Assembly (NCBI GenBank): GCA_021850485.1 | Contig: JAJZLY010000027.1 | Location: 1 to 7,315, forward strand | Reading direction: 5' to 3' | DNA from: Bacillota bacterium | GTDB taxonomy: Bacteria > Bacillota > Sulfobacillia > JAJZYS01 > JAJZLH01 | Length of the DNA: 7,315 nt | Shown here: positions 1 through 5,856 of the stretch, piece after piece | How positions within the stretch are numbered: the stretch's first letter is position 1 | Layout of the letters: each line of letters starts with the position of its first letter | Position numbers and translations under genes: made by a program | Notes under the pieces: generated by a model | What the model was told of the DNA's origin: nothing | Database searches by the model: none | The model's input: the letters and a program-made list of their open reading frames with translations, nothing else

Positions 1-408
1 ATCTTGTTCGGCGATACGATCGGTGCCGCCAATCCGGTGAGCGTTTCTCGGCTGCTGGAGGCCACCGAACGCCATCTGCCGGTGCGCGAGATTGGATTGC
101 ATTTTCACAACACCAGAGACAGCGCCTTGGCCAATCTGCTGGTCGGCCTGGAGCACGGCGTCACCTTGTTCGACGCCGCGGTCGGCGGCATGGGCGGCTG
201 CCCGTACGCGCCCGGTGCGACTGGAAATGTGGCCAGTGAGGATGTGGTGGCCATGGTCGAGGCGATGGGCATCACGACCGGTGTCGACCTGGCCAAAGCC
301 ATCGCCGCGGCGGCCCTAGCCCAAGACCTGGTCGGCCGCCAGCTTCCCAGCGCCTGCCTGAGGGCCTTTGATCGAGAGCAGGGGACGTGGACGGCCTATG
401 CCCATTGA
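1..408 (+). CDS. mvaB: Hydroxymethylglutaryl-CoA lyase, C-terminal part (5' end outside window)
   Basis: This gene runs in from the left edge; 135 residues and the stop (406-408) are visible. HMG-CoA lyase is a TIM-barrel, divalent-metal enzyme that cleaves 3-hydroxy-3-methylglutaryl-CoA to acetoacetate and acetyl-CoA, the last step of leucine catabolism. Visible family marks, in order, are a GDTIG strand near the start, the metal-binding HFHNTR (H-x-H) motif around visible residues 34-39, and the FDAAVGGMGGCPYAPGATGN segment around 57-76. That segment carries the active-site cysteine loop typical of HMG-CoA lyases and separates them from the related isopropylmalate and homocitrate synthases. 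The C-terminus has the usual length and is not truncated. The stop overlaps the next gene, a crotonase fitting the preceding pathway step, by 11 bases, which supports co-translation. I see nothing odd in the visible part. Confidence 0.93.
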   Translation: MLFGDTIGAANPVSVSRLLEATERHLPVREIGLHFHNTRDSALANLLVGLEHGVTLFDAAVGGMGGCPYAPGATGNVASEDVVAMVEAMGITTGVDLAKAIAAAALAQDLVGRQLPSACLRAFDREQGTWTAYAH

Positions 409-1165
409 GGTGACTACCGGGCCGATCGCCCGCATTCAGATCGACCGTCCCAGCCGCAAAAACGCGCTGGACTCCACCCATCTCCAGGACCTAAGGGCGG
501 CTGTGGTGGCGATCAGCCGAGATCAAAACGCACGAGTCGTGGTGCTGAGCGGTGCCGGAGAACATTTCTCAGCCGGAGCTGACCTCGGCGAGGTGGCGGC
601 TCTGCCCGATCAGGTGCAGGCCCAGCGCTATTTTTCAGAAGTCGCCCAGGTGATGGCCGCCATCCGCCAGGCACCGCAACCGGTGGTGGCGGTGGTGCGC
701 GGCTGGTGCCTGGCGGGAGCGGTCGGGTTGGTCGGCGCCGCCGACATTGCCTACGCGGCGGATAGTGCTCGCTTTGGCCTGCCCGAGGTTGGCCTCGGCT
801 TGTTTCCGATGGTCATCTCCAGCGTTCTGATCCGGCAGATGGCATGGCGGGCCCTGAGCGAGATGGCCCTCACCGGCCGCCCCCAGAGTGCGGCGGCGAT
901 GCAAGAGGCGGGCCTGCTCACGGGGGTGTGGCCAGAGTCAGACCTAGACGGCCAGGTGGCGGAAGTCGCTCAGGTCATGGCGGGCCACTCGATGGAGGCG
1001 CTGGCCGCCGGCAAGGCGGCCCTGTGGCGGCTAGCCAGTCGCCACTGGCAAGAAGATGTGGAGCTGTTGACGGCCGAGGTCTCCGCTCTAGCCCAGGGGC
1101 CGGAGGCGAAGCGCCGCATCGCCGCCTTTTTGCATCGCTCCGATGTCCGGCCGGAGGCGCGCTAA
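398..1165 (+). CDS. Enoyl-CoA hydratase/isomerase (crotonase) family, methylglutaconyl-CoA hydratase (LiuC)-like
   Basis: A 255-residue crotonase, the normal length for the family. The start at ATG 398 gives MPIEVTTGPIARIQIDRP, a typical crotonase N-terminus; an in-frame TTG at 368 would add an unrelated 10-residue tail. The first oxyanion-hole motif FSAGADL is at residues 57-63, and the second region GWCLAGAVGLV at 102-112. The glutamate in FGLPEVGLG (E130) aligns with one of the two catalytic glutamates of mitochondrial crotonase (E164). The other (E144) is replaced by glycine. The stretch EVGLGLFPMVISSVLIRQM resembles the EV.LGL.PA.ISP.V block I associate with LiuC-type methylglutaconyl-CoA hydratases. 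With HMG-CoA lyase directly upstream, hydration of 3-methylglutaconyl-CoA to HMG-CoA is the best guess, but exact substrates are hard to read from crotonase sequences. One unusual point is AGA in place of the common GGG in the second oxyanion region. Confidence 0.9.
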   Translation: MPIEVTTGPIARIQIDRPSRKNALDSTHLQDLRAAVVAISRDQNARVVVLSGAGEHFSAGADLGEVAALPDQVQAQRYFSEVAQVMAAIRQAPQPVVAVVRGWCLAGAVGLVGAADIAYAADSARFGLPEVGLGLFPMVISSVLIRQMAWRALSEMALTGRPQSAAAMQEAGLLTGVWPESDLDGQVAEVAQVMAGHSMEALAAGKAALWRLASRHWQEDVELLTAEVSALAQGPEAKRRIAAFLHRSDVRPEAR

Positions 1166-2457
1166 TGGCGACTAGGATCAGCGAACTGGCCCAATTGAGC
1201 GGGCAGCAGGCGACCATTCAGGGCTGGCTGGTCAGCCTGCGCAAGGGTGGCAAGATCCGCTTTTTGGTCGTGCGCGACGGCTCCGGCGTTGTGCAGGCCG
1301 TGGTCCGAGAAGAGCAGGCCCCTCGGCAGGTCTGGGAGCAATGTGCAGATCTTTCCCAGGAGGCGAGCATTGAAGTTAGCGGCCTGGTTCGCTTGGATCA
1401 GCGCGCCCCGGGCGGCCTTGAGCTGGTGGTGAATGGTCTCAGCGTCATCGCCAACAGCGCCGACTATCCGATTACGCCGAAGGAGCACGGCGTCGATTTC
1501 TTGATGGACAATCGGCATCTGTGGCTGCGATCGAGCCGGCAAGCGGCCATTTTGCGGATCCGCTCCCAGATCGAGCTATTTTTGCAGGTCGAGCTTGGCC
1601 GCCGCGGCTTCGTGCGCGTAGACAGCCCGATCCTGACTCCGTCCGCCTGCGAAGGGACCACCACCTTGTTCGAGACCGCCTACTTTGAGGACAAGGCGTA
1701 CCTGTCGCAGAGCGGGCAGCTGTACAACGAGGCGGCCGCAGCGGCACTCGGACGGGTCTATTGCTTTGGACCGACGTTTCGCGCCGAGAAGTCGAAGACC
1801 CGCCGTCATCTGATGGAGTTTTGGATGCTGGAGCCTGAGATGGCCTTTGCCAGCTTGGACGACGTGATGGACTTGGAAGAGGGCTTGATCACAGCCCTGG
1901 TACGCCATCTGCTGGCTGAAGCCAGCGCCGATCTGGCGCTTTTGGAGCGTTCTCCCCAAGCACTGGCCGCCGCCGCAGAGGGCGGGTTTGCCCGGCTGTC
2001 CTACGATCAGGCGCTGGAAGTGGCTGCCCAGGCCGGGCAACCGGTAGCCTGGGGAGAGGACTTTGGCAGTCCCCAAGAGACGGCGATTGCCGCCGCCTTC
2101 GACCGCCCGGTGTTCGTCCACCGCTACCCGACAGCATGCAAGGCGTTTTATATGCAACCGGACCTCGAGCGGCCGGAAGTTTGCCTTTCGGTCGATCTGC
2201 TGGCTCCTGAGGGGTATGGTGAGATCGCAGGAGGCGGCCAACGGATCCACGACTTCGCCTTGCTGCAAGAGCGCCTCGCCCAACAGCAGCTGCCAGAGGA
2301 CGCCTACCGCTGGTACCTCGACCTGCGGCAGTGGGGCAGCCAGCCGCATGCCGGATTCGGACTTGGCATCGAGCGCACCCTGAGTTGGTTGTGCGGTCTG
2401 GACCACGTCCGGGAGACGATCCCCTTTCCCCGCCTGCTGACCAGATTGTACCCGTGA
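1165..2457 (+). CDS. asnS: Asparaginyl-tRNA synthetase
   Basis: This is a 430-residue class II cytoplasmic synthetase that charges tRNA-Asn with asparagine using ATP, matching the length of Bacillus-type AsnS. The ATG at 1165 overlaps the upstream TAA by one base (TAATG), a coupling arrangement, and places the OB-fold anticodon-binding domain at about residues 5-95. Next come the DNRHLWLRS linker (116-123) and the SACEGTTTLF motif (160-169). Motif 2 lies around 206-225 (FRAEKSKTRRHLMEFW). YPTACKAFYM (321-330) and SVDLLAPEGYGEIAGGGQR (342-360) follow, and motif 3 is GFGLGIER (397-404). The AYLSQSGQLY and SKTRRHLMEFWMLEPE blocks are those of bacterial AsnS rather than AspRS. An ORF open further upstream in this frame is only the shadow of the crotonase gene. 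No T-box leader is possible here because the gene begins inside an operon. Its presence suggests direct Asn-tRNA formation, although an amidotransferase route elsewhere is not excluded. Confidence 0.95.
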   Translation: MATRISELAQLSGQQATIQGWLVSLRKGGKIRFLVVRDGSGVVQAVVREEQAPRQVWEQCADLSQEASIEVSGLVRLDQRAPGGLELVVNGLSVIANSADYPITPKEHGVDFLMDNRHLWLRSSRQAAILRIRSQIELFLQVELGRRGFVRVDSPILTPSACEGTTTLFETAYFEDKAYLSQSGQLYNEAAAAALGRVYCFGPTFRAEKSKTRRHLMEFWMLEPEMAFASLDDVMDLEEGLITALVRHLLAEASADLALLERSPQALAAAAEGGFARLSYDQALEVAAQAGQPVAWGEDFGSPQETAIAAAFDRPVFVHRYPTACKAFYMQPDLERPEVCLSVDLLAPEGYGEIAGGGQRIHDFALLQERLAQQQLPEDAYRWYLDLRQWGSQPHAGFGLGIERTLSWLCGLDHVRETIPFPRLLTRLYP

Positions 2458-2458
2458 G

Positions 2459-3211
2459 GTGGTGAGCCGGATCGACGAATTGGGAGCGCTCTTGCGCCAG
2501 GCCAGAGAGGGCAAAGGGCTGGATTTGGAAGCGGTGGAGAAGGAACTGAAAATCTCCCGCCGATTTTTGGCCGCCCTGGAAGACGGGGACTGGGACAAAT
2601 TACCCGGCAACACCTACGGCCGCGCCTTCGCCCGTAGCTACGGGCGGTATCTGGGGGTGGACGTGCAGCCTCTGTTGCCGACCTTAAGCCCGCTGCCAGC
2701 AGTTGTGTCAGCGCCTCCCCGCGAGGCCGGAAAACCGTGGCGGCCCTCTCGAGCCTGGGCGATGGCCGCAGTGGCTTTGGTGGTGCTGATCGCCACCTTC
2801 GGCTGGATCGTCTACGCCAACCAAAGCGGCACAGTATCCCTCTCGGTCCCCGGGACTCACCTGAAGACCACCACCAAGACGCCAACAACACCCCCTGCCA
2901 CCGTGCCGACCGTCACTGCGACGGGAAGCGGCACCTTGTTCGGATGGCCGGCCGCCCTCTATCGGGTGACACCTGGTCCGGCGACCATCGCCATCAGTTT
3001 CGTTGGCCCTTGCTGGATCCGAGTGCTCACTGACGGTACGCAGGTGGCAGCGGCGACCTACACCAGCGGCACCTACACCTACTCCGCCAGCAGCGACCTG
3101 CAGGTGCTGTTCGGCCGGCCGCAAAACGCCACTGCCATCTTGTCCGGCACCCCGCTCGCCATCGGCCGCGGCAGTTCGCCAAAAGGCGTCCAGGTGACTG
3201 TCGGCCCGTAG
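2459..3211 (+). CDS. rodZ: RodZ-like membrane protein: N-terminal HTH, one TM helix, C-terminal DUF4115-like domain
   Basis: A protein of about 250 residues with RodZ domain order. A cytoplasmic HTH_25/Xre-like helix-turn-helix at about 5-70 contains LLRQAREGKGLDLEAVEKEL and the ALEDGDWDKLPGNTYGRAFARSYGRYLG block typical of the family. A proline-rich juxtamembrane stretch with basic residues follows, then a transmembrane helix at about 99-119 (N-terminus inside). A Thr/Pro-rich linker (about 113-137) leads to a beta-rich external domain (about 145-245) with FVGPCWIRVLTDG, resembling the RodZ C-terminal domain. RodZ links MreB filaments to the wall-elongation machinery in rod-shaped cells. GTG 2459 lies one base after the asnS stop; GTG at 2462 is equally possible, and TTG 2480 would leave only the core HTH. 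No well-spaced ribosome binding site is visible, so translation probably depends on ribosomes finishing asnS. A hairpin with T-run downstream (3255-3274) may end this operon. Confidence 0.85.
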   Translation: MVSRIDELGALLRQAREGKGLDLEAVEKELKISRRFLAALEDGDWDKLPGNTYGRAFARSYGRYLGVDVQPLLPTLSPLPAVVSAPPREAGKPWRPSRAWAMAAVALVVLIATFGWIVYANQSGTVSLSVPGTHLKTTTKTPTTPPATVPTVTATGSGTLFGWPAALYRVTPGPATIAISFVGPCWIRVLTDGTQVAAATYTSGTYTYSASSDLQVLFGRPQNATAILSGTPLAIGRGSSPKGVQVTVGP

Positions 3212-3219
3212 CGGGACCG

Positions 3220-3247
3220 TTGCCTTGGGCCTAGGCTGGACTATAAT
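3220..3247 (+). promoter_or_regulatory. Sigma-A type promoter for dnaK
   Basis: A perfect -10 hexamer TATAAT (3242-3247) is preceded after 16 bases by TTGCCT (3220-3225), which matches four of six positions of the TTGACA consensus. It sits in the only sizeable intergenic gap of the window, ahead of dnaK. Transcription would start near 3253-3255 and give a leader of about 80 bases. A perfect 8-base palindrome GCCTAGGC (3229-3236) lies in the spacer. I see no CIRCE element (TTAGCACTC with inverted GAGTGCTAA), so HrcA control of this promoter is not supported. Confidence 0.75.
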
Positions 3248-3254
3248 AGAGCGC

Positions 3255-3274
3255 GCCGCCGGAAGGCGGTTTTT
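3255..3274 (+). terminator. GC hairpin plus T-run; terminator of the rodZ operon and/or 5'-end hairpin of dnaK mRNA
   Basis: Bases 3255-3260 (GCCGCC) pair with 3265-3270 (GGCGGT, last pair G-U) around a GNRA-type GGAA tetraloop, followed by TTTTT at 3270-3274. This has the form of a short intrinsic terminator and would end transcripts arriving from rodZ. It begins almost exactly at the predicted start point of the dnaK promoter, so it would also form the very 5' end of dnaK mRNA. The 5-6 bp stem is short for a strong terminator. Confidence 0.55.
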
Positions 3275-3335
3275 GGTGGCCGGCGACCATCTCGCCAGGG
3301 CGCTGATCAAATGTTTGTCATGAGGTGAAGAGGTT
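3275..3335 (+). promoter_or_regulatory. dnaK 5' leader with second small hairpin and ribosome binding site
   Basis: The rest of the predicted dnaK leader contains GGCGA (3282-3286) complementary to TCGCC (3292-3296) across a 5-base loop. It also contains the dnaK ribosome binding site AGGTGA (3323-3328), 7 bases before the ATG. A five-codon reading frame, ATG 3311 to TGA 3328 with a second in-frame ATG at 3320, ends inside that ribosome binding site. I see no known riboswitch or heat-shock operator. Only the ribosome binding site is firm; the hairpin and mini-ORF may be chance. Confidence 0.4.
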
Positions 3336-5273
3336 ATGGACAAGATCGTAGGCATCGACTTGGGCACCACCAACTCGGTGATTGCCGTCATGGAAGGCGG
3401 CAAGCCGGCGGTAATCGCCAACGCCGAAGGCGCCCGCACGACGCCGTCGGTGGTTGCGTACACCAAGCAGGGCGATCGGCTGGTCGGGCAGCTGGCCCGC
3501 CGGCAGGCGGTGCTGAACCCGGAGAATACCGTGTTTTCGGCCAAGCGGTTCATCGGCCGCCGCTACGAAGAAGTGGCCATGGAGCGGGACCGGGTGCCGT
3601 ACCGGGTGGAGCAGGGTCCCGGCGATGGAGTCCGGTTTGCCCTAGCCACGGCCGACCACCCGCTGTCCCCTGAGGAGACGTCTGCAGCCATCTTGCAAAA
3701 GCTGAAGACCGATGCCGAGGCCTATTTGAACCAGCCGGTGACTCGGGCCGTGATCACGGTGCCGGCCTACTTCAACGATGCTCAGCGCCAAGCCACCAAA
3801 GATGCCGGCAAGATCGCCGGCCTCGAGGTCTTGCGCATCATCAACGAGCCGACTGCGGCGGCCTTGGCCTATGGGTTGGATCGCAAGGTCGAGGAGAAGA
3901 TCTTGGTCTTTGACCTAGGTGGTGGCACCTTCGACGTTTCCGTGCTGGAAGTGGGCGACGGTGTGTTCGAAGTCAAGTCCACCTCAGGCGACACCCACCT
4001 CGGCGGCGACGACTACGATCAGCGGGTCGTGCAGTATCTGGCCGAAACCTTCCAAAAGGCCGAGGGCATCGATTTGCGCAAGGACCGCCAGGCTCTGCAG
4101 CGGCTTTTGGAAGCAGCCGAAAAGGCCAAAATCGAACTCTCTACCGTGACCGAGACATCGGTCAGCTTGCCCTTTATCACCGCCGATCAAAATGGACCCA
4201 AGCACCTTGACACCCGCTTGACCAGGGCCCGCTTTGAGGAGCTTACCGCCGACCTGACCAGCCGCCTGGAGAAGCCGTTTCAGCAGGCACTGGCCGATGC
4301 CGGGCTGGCCGCCGCCGATTTGGATGAGGTGGTGCTGGTGGGCGGCTCCACCCGCATGCCGATCGTCCAGGAGCTGATCCGCCGGCTGACCGGCAAGGAC
4401 CCCAACCGCGGGGTGAACCCAGATGAGGTGGTGGCCGTCGGAGCTGCCATCCAAGGCGGCGTGCTGGGCGGCGAAGTGAAAGACATCGTCTTGCTGGACG
4501 TGACGCCGCTGTCCTTGGGCATCGAGACCCTTGGCGGCGTGATGACGGCCCTGATCGAGCGCAACACAACTATCCCGACCCGCAAGTCCCAGGTGTTTAC
4601 CACCGCCCAAGACGGCCAGACCAATGTTGAGGTGCACGTGCTGCAGGGCGAGCGGCCGATGGCCAGAGACAACCGCACGCTCGGCCGGTTCATGTTGGAG
4701 GGCATCCCGCATGCCCCGCGCGGCGTGCCACAGATCGAAGTCACGTTTGACATCGATGCCAACGGCATCGTCAATGTATCCGCCAAAGACCGCGGGACCG
4801 GCAAGGAACAACGGATCACCCTCACCGCATCCACCCAGATGTCGAAGGAAGACGTGGAGAAACTGGTGCGAGACGCTGAGGCAAACGCTCAGCATGACGC
4901 TGAGGTGCGGCAGACCGCCGAGCTCAAGAACCGGGCGGAAACCCTCTTGTACACCACCGAAAAGACGCTTCAAGAACAGACGGACAAGATTGTGCAGGCC
5001 GACAAAGAGGCCTGTCATCAGGCCATGTCTGAGCTTAAAGATCTGCTGAAGGATGAAGGCGTTTCGAACCAGAAGCTGGAAGCGGCGGTCAAGGCGCTGG
5101 AAGAAGCCGCGTATAAGGTTGCCGCCGCCATCTACCAGGCCCAGGAGCAGGCTTCGGCCACGGCTGGGTCCTCGGCCAGCGAAGGCGGGACTGACGTCCC
5201 TCCGGACGCTGCCACTGACGCCACCGTCGAGGGCGAGAAAACCGACGAAGAGAGCCCTCGGACGGGAACCTAA
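3336..5273 (+). CDS. dnaK: Molecular chaperone DnaK (Hsp70)
   Basis: A complete 645-residue cytoplasmic Hsp70, which binds exposed hydrophobic peptides in an ATP-driven cycle with DnaJ and GrpE. The nucleotide-binding domain spans about 1-382. It has phosphate loop 1 GIDLGTTNS (6-14), the catalytic lysine at 70, [17 protein letters not shown] (142-158), [12 protein letters not shown] (169-180), phosphate loop 2 [10 protein letters not shown] (191-200) and LVGGSTRMP (334-342). The linker [11 protein letters not shown] (383-393) leads to the beta-sandwich peptide-binding domain (to about 505) and helical lid (to about 605). A Ser/Ala/acidic tail ends in PRTGT rather than the common acidic EEV-type end. 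Around residues 77-100 it keeps the insert seen in E. coli DnaK and absent from Bacillus and mycobacterial DnaK. It has its own promoter, leader and ribosome binding site (AGGTGA), and no adjacent grpE, dnaJ or hrcA. It could be the sole DnaK or a paralogue. Confidence 0.97.
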   Translation: MDKIVGIDLGTTNSVIAVMEGGKPAVIANAEGARTTPSVVAYTKQGDRLVGQLARRQAVLNPENTVFSAKRFIGRRYEEVAMERDRVPYRVEQGPGDGVRFALATADHPLSPEETSAAILQKLKTDAEAYLNQPVTRAVITVPAYFNDAQRQATKDAGKIAGLEVLRIINEPTAAALAYGLDRKVEEKILVFDLGGGTFDVSVLEVGDGVFEVKSTSGDTHLGGDDYDQRVVQYLAETFQKAEGIDLRKDRQALQRLLEAAEKAKIELSTVTETSVSLPFITADQNGPKHLDTRLTRARFEELTADLTSRLEKPFQQALADAGLAAADLDEVVLVGGSTRMPIVQELIRRLTGKDPNRGVNPDEVVAVGAAIQGGVLGGEVKDIVLLDVTPLSLGIETLGGVMTALIERNTTIPTRKSQVFTTAQDGQTNVEVHVLQGERPMARDNRTLGRFMLEGIPHAPRGVPQIEVTFDIDANGIVNVSAKDRGTGKEQRITLTASTQMSKEDVEKLVRDAEANAQHDAEVRQTAELKNRAETLLYTTEKTLQEQTDKIVQADKEACHQAMSELKDLLKDEGVSNQKLEAAVKALEEAAYKVAAAIYQAQEQASATAGSSASEGGTDVPPDAATDATVEGEKTDEESPRTGT

Positions 5274-5290
5274 CAGCACCCTGGTCGGAT
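5265..5290 (+). promoter_or_regulatory. Candidate ECF-type promoter for the sigma-factor gene
   Basis: GGAAC (5265-5269), a typical -35 core of ECF sigma promoters, is followed after 16 bases by CGGAT (5286-5290), which loosely resembles CG-containing ECF -10 elements. It overlaps the end of dnaK and would start transcription near 5296, just before the AGGAGGT ribosome binding site of the sigma gene. ECF operons are often autoregulated, which makes the location attractive. The motif is short and could be chance, and readthrough from dnaK is an alternative. Confidence 0.25.
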
Positions 5291-5300
5291 CGGTAGGGAT

Positions 5301-5307
5301 AGGAGGT
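5301..5307 (+). promoter_or_regulatory. Ribosome binding site that fixes the sigma-factor start
   Basis: AGGAGGT lies 6 bases before TTG 5314. It is a near-perfect Shine-Dalgarno sequence and decides for this TTG over upstream codons of the same open frame, which lie inside dnaK. Confidence 0.85.
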
Positions 5308-5313
5308 AGCCAC

Positions 5314-5856
5314 TTGCAGCACCCGTCGGCCGCCCTCGTCGACGCCATCCGCTCTGGTAACGTCGAACCTTGGTCGGAGCAGATGGAAGCGTTGCGCAGG
5401 CAGTTGTATTGGACCGCCCTGGCCATCGTCGGCAATTCTGAGGATGCCAACGACGCGGTTTCGGAGACGATGTTCAAGGTGTGGCGCAACATCCGCTCCC
5501 TGCGCCGGTCAGAGCTCTTTTATGGCTGGTGCCGTCAGATCCTGATCAACGAATGCCGACGGCTTTGGCGCAAAGAGCAGCGCACGGTCAGTCTCGACCT
5601 GGAGATCCTGGCTGCCGACGAGGAGGATCGCTCCCAGGATCAGCTGTTGGCGCTGGAGACCCTGCAGGCCATGATTGCGCACCTGAACGTCGGCGAGCGA
5701 GCGGTCGTCGTCTTGAGGTACATGCACGACCTGAGTCTGGAAGACATCGCCGTTTCGCTGGATATCCCGATCGGTACCGTCAAGTCAAGACTGGCTAGAG
5801 CTCATGCCCATCTCCGTCAGCAGACCACCCGGGAAGGGGTCGTCGGTCATGCCTGA
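5314..5856 (+). CDS. ECF-type RNA polymerase sigma factor (sigma-70 family)
   Basis: A 180-residue protein of normal ECF length, starting at TTG 5314 behind AGGAGGT. Region 2 covers about 25-92. SEDANDAVSETMFKVWRNI (42-60) is the region 2.2 core-polymerase helix, and FYGWCRQILINECRRLWRKE (69-88) is region 2.3-2.4, which melts and reads the -10. An acidic linker (about 90-110) leads to region 4 (about 110-170), with YMHDLSLEDIAVSLDIPIGTVKSRLARAHAHLR (136-168) forming the -35-reading HTH. The protein redirects RNA polymerase to a regulon that cannot be read from this window. It starts 40 bases after dnaK and overlaps by 8 bases a membrane protein in the usual anti-sigma position, suggesting control by an envelope signal. 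Upstream in-frame codons are a dnaK shadow and should not be included. Confidence 0.9.
   Translation: MQHPSAALVDAIRSGNVEPWSEQMEALRRQLYWTALAIVGNSEDANDAVSETMFKVWRNIRSLRRSELFYGWCRQILINECRRLWRKEQRTVSLDLEILAADEEDRSQDQLLALETLQAMIAHLNVGERAVVVLRYMHDLSLEDIAVSLDIPIGTVKSRLARAHAHLRQQTTREGVVGHA

Noticed and set aside
844-1164. In-frame upstream extension of asnS
   Set aside because: The stretch is an Arg/Gly/Pro-rich shadow of the crotonase gene; AsnS homologues begin at the ATG at 1165.
1576-2613. 345-codon minus-strand open frame opposite asnS
   Set aside because: It lies antisense to conserved asnS motifs and its predicted protein shows no family pattern; codon-bias shadow.
3212-3335. CIRCE or other known heat-shock operator ahead of dnaK
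   Set aside because: No TTAGCACTC-N9-GAGTGCTAA-like inverted repeat is present in the gap.
2708-3553. Minus-strand open frame crossing the rodZ-dnaK gap
   Set aside because: It runs antisense through two recognised genes and the sigma-A promoter, and has no domain signature.
5053-5313. In-frame upstream extension of the sigma factor
   Set aside because: It overlaps the end of dnaK and reads as Arg/Pro-rich noise; AGGAGGT before TTG 5314 fixes the start.
5274-5313. Terminator between dnaK and the sigma gene
   Set aside because: No GC-rich inverted repeat with a T-run is visible in these 40 bases.
3984-5492. Long 502-codon open frame on the minus strand opposite dnaK and the sigma gene
   Set aside because: It is antisense to clearly recognisable dnaK codons, has no recognisable domain, and such frames are common opposite high-GC genes.
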